DNA of 58,941 nt from Pseudomonas californiensis (GTDB lineage: Bacteria > Pseudomonadota > Gammaproteobacteria > Pseudomonadales > Pseudomonadaceae): assembly GCF_021147775.1 (NCBI RefSeq), contig NZ_JAGTPK010000032.1, positions 1 to 58,941 of the forward strand. The letters run 5' to 3'. Position numbers and translations under genes: made by a program. Below are positions 38,301 to 46,103 of this stretch, in pieces. Every line of letters begins with the position of its first letter. Positions within the stretch are counted from its first letter, which is position 1. The notes below the pieces were generated by a model. The model was given only the letters and a program-made list of their open reading frames with translations, ran no database searches and was not told the DNA's origin.

Positions 38301-40077
38301 CAACCCGTTGCTGGCGCCGGCGTCGTTCAAGCTGCGTACGCAGTCCGATCCCATGGCTGCACGCGATGGCCGTGCGGCGAGCTTTGGTGACGGGGCTCTT
38401 CTGGTGTTCATAAGGATGGAGGGCAGCTCGGAGGGCGGAGATATTCCGGTCGAGTATGCGTATCTGATCCCGAATGATCAGGGCAAGGACTATTCAGCCA
38501 CCGTCCTGCTCGAAGCTGAGCGAGCCATTGACGCCGCGCGTTTCGTTGAAACGGTGGCAGAGGCCGTCAAGGCGCGCTTCGAGGCCGCCGATTTTACCTA
38601 TAAGCAAAACGCTGACGGAGTCGTGATCAATGCTACAGCAACCAGGGGTTTTCTGAATTTTCCCACCTCCAGTCGAGATCTTCTCCCAAGCAGGGTCGAC
38701 GGTGTCTGGGTGACTCCCCGCATTTACTGGAACGGCGCGCAGGTTGATCTTGCGCGATCGCAGCCGATGGTTCTGGAGCTGGCCGGACGTAATGGTGTTC
38801 TGCTGAAGTGGAAGGACAGCCTCACGATTGCCAATATGCTTGAGCTGAAAGGCATAGAGTTTCCGCTGATTGTGTTCACGGAAAAAATCTCGATTGACGT
38901 GACTGTCCAGTACAGTTTCAACGATGAAACCGGCGAATTGATCCTCAAGCCCGAGCTCAGGCTGGATGTGAGCAATTCAGACCAGGATACCGGCATCGAA
39001 CCCGGCTCCCCGACCCCTTCTATCGCTCTTATGGCTTTGATTGTGGCAGCAGGTATTGGTGCCTCGACCAGCAGCCGCGAGCTATTCATCACAAGGATTA
39101 CGGACATCCTGGAAAGCACGTTCAATGCGAGTGTGCAAGTCAGCGGGTTCATCCGTGAAAGCGTCCAGCTCAATTTCAATCGCGCCATCACCAGCGATGT
39201 GTTGCGTGCACCTCGGGATTTCCTCTCGGTCGGTCGTGTGGCTGCGATGGAAGACGATTTTGTCGTGACGCCTCAGCAGCATCTGATGGTGGCTGACAGC
39301 TCCATGAAGTTCACGACCGATCCACCCGAGATGGATGTGCAATGGAGTATCGAAAATCTGTACGGAGAATCCGACGATTTTGGTGCGATCAGTGGGGTGG
39401 GCAAGTATTACTCGCCGGAAGCCAGCTCGCTTGAAAAGTCGTTCACCCGGATCAGGGTCACCGCCACGGATCCGGCCACCGGGCATGCCAGCTCGGCGCT
39501 GGTTACCGTGCTGGCCAATGCGCTGACCGTCAATCCACTCATTCAGGTCTGCGATGCCCAGGCTAGCGTGGAATTGGCTGCCGGTGCCCTTGGCGGCGGT
39601 GATCTGGAATGGCGCATTGACAATTTTGTCGAAGGCGAAAGTGGAGAGCTGCAATTCAGCGAGCAACCAGGCAGTGATCACAACGGCAATCGCGCCTATC
39701 TCGCGGCACCGGCCGTGCGAGGTAAAACCTACGTACTGGATGAGGTTGTCGTGACAGGCGTCGACAGCTGCGTATCGGCCTGGGTGCTGGTGCAACAGAA
39801 GCTGCCAGGCCTGGTGATCAAACATGAAGAAGCGGGGCTCACCGCAGACAGTATCCATTTGTTGGCGTTCGCCAATGGCAAACCCTTGCCGCCCGATCAG
39901 CCCGTCAGCTGGTCAATCGGGGCGCGCGGGCCCGGGTCAGTCAGCGAAGCCGGTACCTATCTCAGCGATCCGCAGTCCAGCGAACGGTTTGTTCTTATTT
40001 TCGCAAGGTGGGAACACCCGATCAGGGGTGGGTTCGAGGGGCATATAATTCTGCCGTTGCCTTTGCGCAAGCTCTAA
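35365..40077 (+). CDS. double-unit protein: two P47/OrfX-like (TULIP?) modules, each with Ig-like domains
   Basis: A 1,570-residue protein made of two homologous halves. Unit 1 (1-765) starts SLEGLVSWMRDSKNDVMHRWG; unit 2 (about 774-1570) starts SLEGLVQWMANPDNNVMLGWG. In each, about 480 residues of beta-rich sequence precede about 280 residues of bacterial Ig-like domains with hallmark strings (SINSAGLYKAPG, PGSLDAEGVYTAPQ; AISGVGKYYSPE, PGSVSEAGTYLSD) and the common ending GHIILPLPL. The N-terminal opening (GW..a.a...lN..l), a middle SGF/LDAP segment, and GALLVFIRM ... YLIPNDQGKDYSATVLL resemble the clostridial P47/OrfX family with a lipid-binding TULIP fold; this is my inference from pattern only. 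No signal peptide. ATG at 35365 is preferred for GGGAG at 35351-35355. Confidence 0.7.
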   Translation: MDGSSLEGLVSWMRDSKNDVMHRWGCIAVLARKQLNEVLVQNHIACHTADTGFRIDAAVDTIPGKQKDILSGFLLDAPQLSFERAEHNHASLSCPVTAGSWLLLVAETQGWHIQKVTAINPLTAPRVLLNVDLTTASGDVDDDGRILLDLRNCDDFRFMGADTEEQQKRIGQIFQNWFKGQPDDKRILELGSIGGEGGGLMTPDGFTLRAQKNPAAERDNDGDGAVLVCINMAGQDRGDDFPADYPYFIPDDVGEHYSATVLFDQATTPFALFAAIEKAFGSQAFSFAYDAQGSRWEAKLTSGELSVPPMTIEQTDPDTGYVVVCVIEKMNFPATVEQPLVLGVEGTSTHITWSSAAIVRISAEGYPEQESVTFGLSLRLDTSYELQGLTFVRTAYALDKTYIAPGDLDLARRTGWFWSFIEQVILDLVHYALLESVSASIDPMFETTFSAGIGAEAFLKDNIKVGADQFIESQSLHIPRDIVIFGRVNPTLTTFVINPLQPIMAAGGSQQFSTQPGVSGVIWSLEDPAGGSAGLGSINSAGLYKAPGAETSSPTINRIRVVATHNGHSSAALVTVLEHRLNISPLIQVCNAGETVELAGGALDDAALQWTVRNPVAGESGTLEPGKVPGHDCSYVAAARVPDKTYVIDELQVGSAGETRSAWVLVRQIVSPLTVRPFPDVNLSAGQIRLRAFFDSDEATPVSWRLPLEGPGSLDAEGVYTAPQGTDDRFVLIFASCDDAFLGDIEGHIILPLPLEDFPDELGLLSVRTEEEGMGQKSLLNDPSLEGLVQWMANPDNNVMLGWGAICAMARGRINDLLSQEYTARFDSDTYLPPISGEVSTVNGVWKESIHDFILDAPRLAFTNDDLGRSRATLKCSIYSGTQFTLHNNVDVWQVEKAVYIDPLQGPELTLDLQLDQVPGLVESDGRVRLDLKDSDNFTLSFADTEYERKLGGDFFSELFNKLPDSQRIWTLGVIQKNSNPLLAPASFKLRTQSDPMAARDGRAASFGDGALLVFIRMEGSSEGGDIPVEYAYLIPNDQGKDYSATVLLEAERAIDAARFVETVAEAVKARFEAADFTYKQNADGVVINATATRGFLNFPTSSRDLLPSRVDGVWVTPRIYWNGAQVDLARSQPMVLELAGRNGVLLKWKDSLTIANMLELKGIEFPLIVFTEKISIDVTVQYSFNDETGELILKPELRLDVSNSDQDTGIEPGSPTPSIALMALIVAAGIGASTSSRELFITRITDILESTFNASVQVSGFIRESVQLNFNRAITSDVLRAPRDFLSVGRVAAMEDDFVVTPQQHLMVADSSMKFTTDPPEMDVQWSIENLYGESDDFGAISGVGKYYSPEASSLEKSFTRIRVTATDPATGHASSALVTVLANALTVNPLIQVCDAQASVELAAGALGGGDLEWRIDNFVEGESGELQFSEQPGSDHNGNRAYLAAPAVRGKTYVLDEVVVTGVDSCVSAWVLVQQKLPGLVIKHEEAGLTADSIHLLAFANGKPLPPDQPVSWSIGARGPGSVSEAGTYLSDPQSSERFVLIFARWEHPIRGGFEGHIILPLPLRKL

Positions 40078-40177
40078 GGTTGGTCAAGGCTGCCTTCACG
40101 ATTCGCAACGCATTCAGCAGAGCGACTGACGGCAGTCTGTAAGCAAGATGCACACTGATATCAAAGGAGATGATGTC

Positions 40178-42562
40178 ATGGCGGGTTATTCAATGGACAG
40201 TCTGTTGGTGTGGTTGAAGGATACGACCCGGTTAAGAGGTTGGGATAACGTAATAGCGCTGGATACTCGACAGGTCAGTGAGGGCCTGAAGGGCATTTAC
40301 CAGCTCAACCTCGAGAATGGCGTTACGCCAACCGTACCCGACGGAAGCGTCGTCATCCTCGACACCAACATCTCGCACTTTTTCTCGGGATTCGTATCAG
40401 GGCCGCCAGGCCTTTCACTCAGGCAGGCTTCGCTTGAACATGCACCACTGGCATGGCGAGTGTCGATGGTCGGTGGCCTGCATACTGTTCTGGCCCGAGA
40501 GTATGGTCAGAACGAGGTACTGCGGATATCGGCCTATGAGCCGCTCAACAGTCCGGCGCTTGATATGGATCTGGCGCTGGCCAGCGAATCCAATACCCTT
40601 TCTGTGGATCTGGCGCTTGGCGAGGGCCCGGAGCTGACGATTGCCGGCACTAAGACTGAGCAGCGCGAGGCGGGCAAATTTTTTCACAGTTGGTTGCAAA
40701 GCCTTTCCGAATCTGCGCGCGTGTTTCCGATCGTCGAATTCAGCGCCACGGACAATCCGTTGTTGAAGGTGCGCAGGATCGAGGCAAGAGCCCAGCTCGA
40801 GAACCCTCAAGGTGTTTCTCGACAAACCGCAGAGGCGCAGGGCAAGGGAGCGTTGCTGCTGTTTGTCACGCTTGATTATGGCGTGGCGGGTGGGCTACCG
40901 GATGACAGCTCGGATTTCCGTTATCTGATTCCCAATGACGCAGGCGCTGACTATTCGGCGGCGATGGTGTTTTCCTCTCACGCGCTCCACAGGGCCGCGC
41001 TTGGCCATGCCGTGATAGAAATGCTGAATAGCCCCGAATTCCTTTTCGAAATGCCTGACAAGGGACCGCTGAGATCGATGGTCGCCCGGTCGGGCACGTT
41101 CGACGTGGCGGGCGACAGTTACCAGAGCGCCGACTTTGTTTTCGAGTCTTCCGCATTCAGTGTGCAGGCCTCTGAAACGCAACAGCCACTGACGGTTGAT
41201 TTCGATTACGGCAACGCTGTTCACAGTTGGGGTTTTCCCTGCACGCTCAACTTTCGGTACCGGGCGCTGAACAGTAGCGAGTGGCAGCCGTATCAGGAGG
41301 CAACGTTCAACGTCGCCCTCAAGCATGAGTTTCACCTGACGCCTGGCGAATTCGACAACGATGTGATCGAGGGCCATTTCTATTGCCCTTATAACCATGA
41401 TGCGCAGGTCACCCCTGTGGCAGGTCATTTGGCAGACATTTCGCCCGCAGACCTGCAACAGATCAATGACTTCGTTGCCTACACGGCCAAACATGGTCTG
41501 CTCAAGGGACTGGCCCCGCATTTTCGTGCCGATGGCAGTGATACCTACCTGTCGGGTCTGAAACTGTGCGGCGGGCACGGATTGCAAGCTCGGGCAAAGA
41601 GGCTGCCTCACGATCTGGCAGTGTTCGGCCGAATGGGGCCTGACTCCTCGACGCTAAGGATTGTCGCGCCCCAGGGCGTGGTTGTGGCTGGCTCAAGCCT
41701 GCAGTTGAGGACTGAGCCCATCTGCGAAGGCTTGCGATGGTCTGTCACTCTGCCTGATGGCAGTCATGGCGCCCCGGGGACGATCAGTGCCCAAGGCCTG
41801 TATCAGGCCCCTGATACCGAGGCGATGGGGCAGCGGTTTCATCAGGTGTTGATCAGCGCAGAGAACGCTGTCGGCAACGAGCGCGCTACAACGCTGATTG
41901 CCGTCCAGTTTCATGGCGTCAGCCTGAACCCTCTGATCGAAGTCTGCAATCACAGCGAGTCGGTAAGGCTGTCGGCCAGAAGTGTCAGTGGCGCAGATCT
42001 TGTCTGGAAGAAAAAGGACGCGGCCAGTGGCGGTAGCCTCGGGCCTGACGGGAGTGATCCGGCAGGCGGCCAGATCTACACCGCCGGGCCCAGGGTTGCA
42101 GATAAAACCTACGTGCTGGATGAAGTGACGGTCAGCGATGGCAATGACACCCGTTCGGCCTGGATCCTTGTGAAGCAGATGCCGCCTTCGCTCGCGATCA
42201 GGCCTGTCGAGGATGCAACGCTTCCCGAAGGGCAAATTCGCCTGGAGGTCTTGAGCGGCGTCGATACAACGAGCTTGAAAAAGGGAGAACGCATTCCGGC
42301 AAAGACTTCCGACGAGGAAGGGCTCGTGTGGTCATTGCCTGCCGGTGGCCCCGGCTCTATTGATCAGAACGGTATCTACACCAGCGCTTCCAATGCCGGC
42401 GACTGTTTCGTCCTGATTTATGCCACCTGGGAAGACGATTTCCTCGGAGAGTTGGCAGGGCACATCATTCTGCCCCTGCCGCTAAAACAGGCTGCGGCCG
42501 TAGTCAAGGCGCTTTCGATAAAACCCGATGTCCAGGCACAGCCTGTTCTGCCCGGAGCGTGA
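40178..42562 (+). CDS. single-unit P47/OrfX-like (TULIP?) plus Ig-like protein
   Basis: A 794-residue homologue of one unit of the preceding protein. It begins SMDSLLVWLKDTTRLRGWD, keeps GALLLFVTLDYG ... YLIPNDAGADYSAAMVF in the presumed TULIP part (1-480), and carries the same Ig-like section (TISAQGLYQAPD, VLDEVTVSDGNDTRSAWIL, GSIDQNGIYTSAS) ending GHIILPLPLKQ plus a 25-residue tail. ATG at 40178 is preceded by AAAGGAG; the upstream in-frame ATG at 40148 is less likely. Its stop is 3 bp before the next gene, so they are translationally coupled. Cytosolic by sequence; export unknown. Confidence 0.7.
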   Translation: MAGYSMDSLLVWLKDTTRLRGWDNVIALDTRQVSEGLKGIYQLNLENGVTPTVPDGSVVILDTNISHFFSGFVSGPPGLSLRQASLEHAPLAWRVSMVGGLHTVLAREYGQNEVLRISAYEPLNSPALDMDLALASESNTLSVDLALGEGPELTIAGTKTEQREAGKFFHSWLQSLSESARVFPIVEFSATDNPLLKVRRIEARAQLENPQGVSRQTAEAQGKGALLLFVTLDYGVAGGLPDDSSDFRYLIPNDAGADYSAAMVFSSHALHRAALGHAVIEMLNSPEFLFEMPDKGPLRSMVARSGTFDVAGDSYQSADFVFESSAFSVQASETQQPLTVDFDYGNAVHSWGFPCTLNFRYRALNSSEWQPYQEATFNVALKHEFHLTPGEFDNDVIEGHFYCPYNHDAQVTPVAGHLADISPADLQQINDFVAYTAKHGLLKGLAPHFRADGSDTYLSGLKLCGGHGLQARAKRLPHDLAVFGRMGPDSSTLRIVAPQGVVVAGSSLQLRTEPICEGLRWSVTLPDGSHGAPGTISAQGLYQAPDTEAMGQRFHQVLISAENAVGNERATTLIAVQFHGVSLNPLIEVCNHSESVRLSARSVSGADLVWKKKDAASGGSLGPDGSDPAGGQIYTAGPRVADKTYVLDEVTVSDGNDTRSAWILVKQMPPSLAIRPVEDATLPEGQIRLEVLSGVDTTSLKKGERIPAKTSDEEGLVWSLPAGGPGSIDQNGIYTSASNAGDCFVLIYATWEDDFLGELAGHIILPLPLKQAAAVVKALSIKPDVQAQPVLPGA

Positions 42563-42565
42563 GTC

Positions 42566-45493
42566 ATGTCAATTTCCCTCGATTATCTGAAACACCGGTT
42601 ACAGACTTCCGACAACGGTTCGGTCACTCAGGGCTGGGGCGCTGTTCTGGCCATCAGCTTCTCCGAGCTCAACGAACAATTGCTCGTTCAGTATCTGGAG
42701 CGCCATGCGCGGTTGAGTTTTCTTCCATCGTTTTCCGGTGGCATCGACTCGACAGACAAGACCATGAACATTCATCTGTCTCGCATCGAGTTGGGTGTAC
42801 CGGTTCTGTCCATTTCAAGTGCGTCTGCGTACAAACAGTTCGTGCAGGTGACGATGGGGGTGGTGTCCGGTACTTGCCGAATATCGCGCTGCCCGCAAGG
42901 CAGTGCCACCATAGTGTCACAGGATGTACGCATCACTGAGGCCATGGGTTTCAGCCTGCAGGCAGTTGCTGAACTGCAGCTCCATGATGACCTTGGCGTG
43001 ACACTGGATCTGGCAAAGGCATTCGACTTCACCTGCAACTTGGCGGGGGCTGATGAAGTCTCCAGTGCGCTTGTTGCCGAATTTATCGAGCAGAAGTTCA
43101 ACAATCTGCGTCTGCACCAGAGTTCATTTTTTCTTGTGCAGAAGTTACCTCCACAGGTGCTTTCGGGCAGCAGGCTTTTCATTCAGCCAGCGCCTGGATC
43201 GCACGTGCGGGGGGCCAGAAACTTCGGTGCGGGTGCCCTGGTGGTATTCATGCGATTGAGGGGGCGTCCTGAGTCCGGACGTTTCCCGCCCGCCAGTAAT
43301 TTTCCATTCCTGATTCCTGACGCCCCCGGCGCGGACAAACGTGCGGGGTTCGGGGTGACGCTGGCACTTTCGCGCGACGCACGAGGCATGACTGCCGAGG
43401 GGCTTGCGATGATCGTTGACAGCCTGCGCTTCGCTGGGCAGAGCAGGTTTGTCGAGGTGGAACGCGATGTGTCGAGCGATCTGGTGATGTTCGGTACGCT
43501 CGCGTCGCCGCAGGCTGCTATCAGCCCATCGACGACCAGGCTGTATGCCGGGGAGCAGCGGCAGTTTGTGCTGCATGATGCTGACGGTACGGAATTGAAC
43601 GTCGACAAGTGGGAGGTGCGGGGTCTGGAAAGCCATACGCTTGAAAGCCAGGGCAAGATCAATCCAGTTGGTGTTTACACGGCAGCCCCCATGGAGCAAC
43701 TGGGCCACGAATCCCTCCGTGTCGCGATCATCGCGACCTACGGTGGTGCCAGACCTCGCATTGCTTCGGCGCAGGTGACGGTCGCGTACGAGGAATTGGA
43801 ACTCGGGCCACGCCTGGCGCTCGTTGCAGGCGGAACACACCCTGAATCTGTGCCACTGAAGGCATCCAGTCCCGAAGGTGCCGTAACGCGCTGGGAGTTG
43901 CTCAGCCCGGAATATGGCGTACTGAGCGACGTCGAGGGTGGTGCACTGTTCACCCCCGATGAGCGATCTGCAAACAAGACACTGATCGCTCAGCAGATCA
44001 AGGTAGGGGGAACGGACGGGAAAGTTGCCACGGTTTTGATAGCCAATGGGCAACCCATGCTGCGAATCGATCCCGTCTTTGTAGCGCGGGCGCGACAATC
44101 GACTCCCGTCAAGCTGACCGACGACGCCACGATGCTTCCGGGCTTTGAGCGCCGCTGGCACGTGATCAGTGGCGCTGGCAGCGTCAATGACCAGGGTGAG
44201 TTCAGCCCGCCTCTGGAGAATGCCGGGTCGAACAGCGTGGTCAGATGTGAGATCGTCCGCGAGGGTATGGTGCTGGCCTGTGGCTATAGCGTTATCGAGG
44301 TGTCGGATCTGATCGATGAGCCGACGTGGAGTGAGCTGAGTGTTTTCAAGGTGGTGGTGCCAAGCGTATATAACGTTCATGCCGGAAAGTTGCTTCCGAA
44401 CGGTCGCCAGCAACTCGCGTTCCGGGTCGAGACGCAAACCATGGACGTCAGCGGTGTGAATTATCCGTTGAGCCCGGCAGAAATGGCTTCGATGCGACTG
44501 GTCGATAAAGCTACCAGTCAGGAGATAGCATTCCTGCTTGATGGTCAGGAGGCTATCGCTGAAGCGGCCTCACTGCAAGAGCAGCAACTGTGGGCGACCC
44601 ACAGTCTCGCCAATCGTTTCGATCTCGCTACCTGGACGATGGCCAGTGCGGATGTGCCGGATACGTCCGCCGCGGCCGAGTCGTCAGTTATTAGTTCGAG
44701 CACCGTCGTCCAGCCCTTTTATCTGCAAAGTCGTGCACCTGCAGGAGCTGTCACAGAGTTTTATGCCAGGTTTCAATCTGAAACAAATGCATGGTTTGAA
44801 TCGATCCAGCTTGCCGACGAGTTCAGCAGGATAACGATCGAGCCTTTAGCGCTTGTTGTATTTGACACGAAAGACTATTTGTTCGAACCGCATCGGGTCG
44901 AGGGCAATGATATTCCTCCTCCCACAGCGGAACCGCCCCCGCCCGCGGCGGACGGCGACGTCAGTTCAGACCCCGCATTCAATTCCGTATTTAAGTCTGT
45001 CGATTTCTGGGCGTTGAAAGTGTTGGATCCGATGACGCGTCAATGGATAAAGTTTTATGCCGTTGAGTTCCTGCCTTCGGTCAGCGGGAGCGATGATATC
45101 AATTGTTCGGCACTGCTTTGGGAGAGCGAACAAGTGAACGAGTCGTTTGTCAGCTGGACAGGTTATATATTTCAGACCATCCCGGATGGCCAGAACGTTG
45201 AAAAAATTTCAGTCGATCCCGGTGTTTCGGACGTTATAGGCACCGGTGAAAGTCTGGATAAGGGCGTGGTACTGCCGGGGTTTGAAGTGGGGTCGCTGGT
45301 CATCAGCCTGCACCGCTCCTGGAAAATACCCTACCGTCCCGCAGGCGATGCGGTGCGCGATCGTTTGTACCGTCCGCTGGCGGTCAAGTTGATTGATCAG
45401 AAAGGAAGCGTTCACCGAAGATACATCGACTTTAGACCCAGCGGTGTCGGAAGACGAAATCGTCTGATTCATAGTTTGTATACCCCCCTTTAA
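42566..45493 (+). CDS. divergent P47-like/Ig-like protein with extra C-terminal domain
   Basis: A 975-residue protein. The first 305 residues align by eye with the presumed TULIP part of its neighbours (SVTQGWGAVLAISFSELNEQLL; GALVVFMRLRGRPESG ... FPFLIPDAPGA) but about 175 residues are missing. Ig-like domains follow (residues 310-600: KINPVGVYTAAP, SVNDQGEFSPP), then about 375 residues not seen in the others, split by a Pro-rich linker (PPPTAEPPPPAAD) near residue 785. The last 180 residues form a separate, aromatic-rich domain (VDFWALKVLDPMTRQWIKFY). GGAG at 42554-42557 supports the start. Function unknown. Confidence 0.7.
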   Translation: MSISLDYLKHRLQTSDNGSVTQGWGAVLAISFSELNEQLLVQYLERHARLSFLPSFSGGIDSTDKTMNIHLSRIELGVPVLSISSASAYKQFVQVTMGVVSGTCRISRCPQGSATIVSQDVRITEAMGFSLQAVAELQLHDDLGVTLDLAKAFDFTCNLAGADEVSSALVAEFIEQKFNNLRLHQSSFFLVQKLPPQVLSGSRLFIQPAPGSHVRGARNFGAGALVVFMRLRGRPESGRFPPASNFPFLIPDAPGADKRAGFGVTLALSRDARGMTAEGLAMIVDSLRFAGQSRFVEVERDVSSDLVMFGTLASPQAAISPSTTRLYAGEQRQFVLHDADGTELNVDKWEVRGLESHTLESQGKINPVGVYTAAPMEQLGHESLRVAIIATYGGARPRIASAQVTVAYEELELGPRLALVAGGTHPESVPLKASSPEGAVTRWELLSPEYGVLSDVEGGALFTPDERSANKTLIAQQIKVGGTDGKVATVLIANGQPMLRIDPVFVARARQSTPVKLTDDATMLPGFERRWHVISGAGSVNDQGEFSPPLENAGSNSVVRCEIVREGMVLACGYSVIEVSDLIDEPTWSELSVFKVVVPSVYNVHAGKLLPNGRQQLAFRVETQTMDVSGVNYPLSPAEMASMRLVDKATSQEIAFLLDGQEAIAEAASLQEQQLWATHSLANRFDLATWTMASADVPDTSAAAESSVISSSTVVQPFYLQSRAPAGAVTEFYARFQSETNAWFESIQLADEFSRITIEPLALVVFDTKDYLFEPHRVEGNDIPPPTAEPPPPAADGDVSSDPAFNSVFKSVDFWALKVLDPMTRQWIKFYAVEFLPSVSGSDDINCSALLWESEQVNESFVSWTGYIFQTIPDGQNVEKISVDPGVSDVIGTGESLDKGVVLPGFEVGSLVISLHRSWKIPYRPAGDAVRDRLYRPLAVKLIDQKGSVHRRYIDFRPSGVGRRNRLIHSLYTPL

Positions 45494-45527
45494 ACCTTAG
45501 GCTATTGAACGACAGGGAGTCAGGGTC

Positions 45528-46025
45528 ATGAATATAAGGAATGGTTTTTTTGCCTGCCTGCTGGTGGCAGGCTTGACGAGTTTGCAAGGATGCAGGTCTG
45601 ACAGGCAGCCGGTAGCGCCCGCAGACGATACATCGCGCTACATAAGGTTTGCAGAAAAATTTGAAGAGGGAAAACCTGACGGCGATCAGTGCTCGGTCAC
45701 CATCAATTCGACTGTGGATTGGAGTTTCGCGAATGATGATCCCTGCAAGAATGATCAGATGAGTTATTTTCAGCTGGATAATGTTCGTTCGGCCACGGGC
45801 ATCGAATTGGAGTCGAGGCACTGTGACGATTCCGGTGGGTGGGTGTTTGCTTTAAAGACGTACATTGATCCGGTCAGTACGGGCTGGATTAAAATCGAGG
45901 ATCTGAAAGGCAGACAGCCTGGCTATATCGTTCAGGAGGGCGTTTATCTCGAGTGGAAAAAACGTGAAGACGAGGATCAGATAAAAGGAAAGCTGTCCTG
46001 TGTCAGGGTGAGAACCTCTCGTTGA
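45528..46025 (+). CDS. small lipoprotein
   Basis: A 165-residue lipoprotein: signal peptide with lipobox LQGC and Cys22 as acylation site, followed by Arg-Ser, which does not signal inner-membrane retention. The mature domain has four more Cys (DQCSV, DPCKN, RHCDD, LSCVR), probably two disulfides, and no recognised family. GGGAG precedes the ATG. It sits between the P47-like array and the second RHS gene in the same orientation, suggesting a shared transcript and an outer-membrane or periplasmic partner role. Confidence 0.75.
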   Translation: MNIRNGFFACLLVAGLTSLQGCRSDRQPVAPADDTSRYIRFAEKFEEGKPDGDQCSVTINSTVDWSFANDDPCKNDQMSYFQLDNVRSATGIELESRHCDDSGGWVFALKTYIDPVSTGWIKIEDLKGRQPGYIVQEGVYLEWKKREDEDQIKGKLSCVRVRTSR

Positions 46026-46103
46026 CGGTGAGCGCATGGGTTTCGTTGCAAGGGAACGATGAGGCCTGTCTTCCCTTGCGAAAAAGAATGGGAGAATCAC
46101 GCA

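Noticed and set aside
43145..44437. 430-codon minus-strand open frame opposite the last P47-like gene
   Set aside because: Antisense to a coupled operon gene with a good ribosome-binding site; product is Arg/His/Gln-rich without a fold signature.
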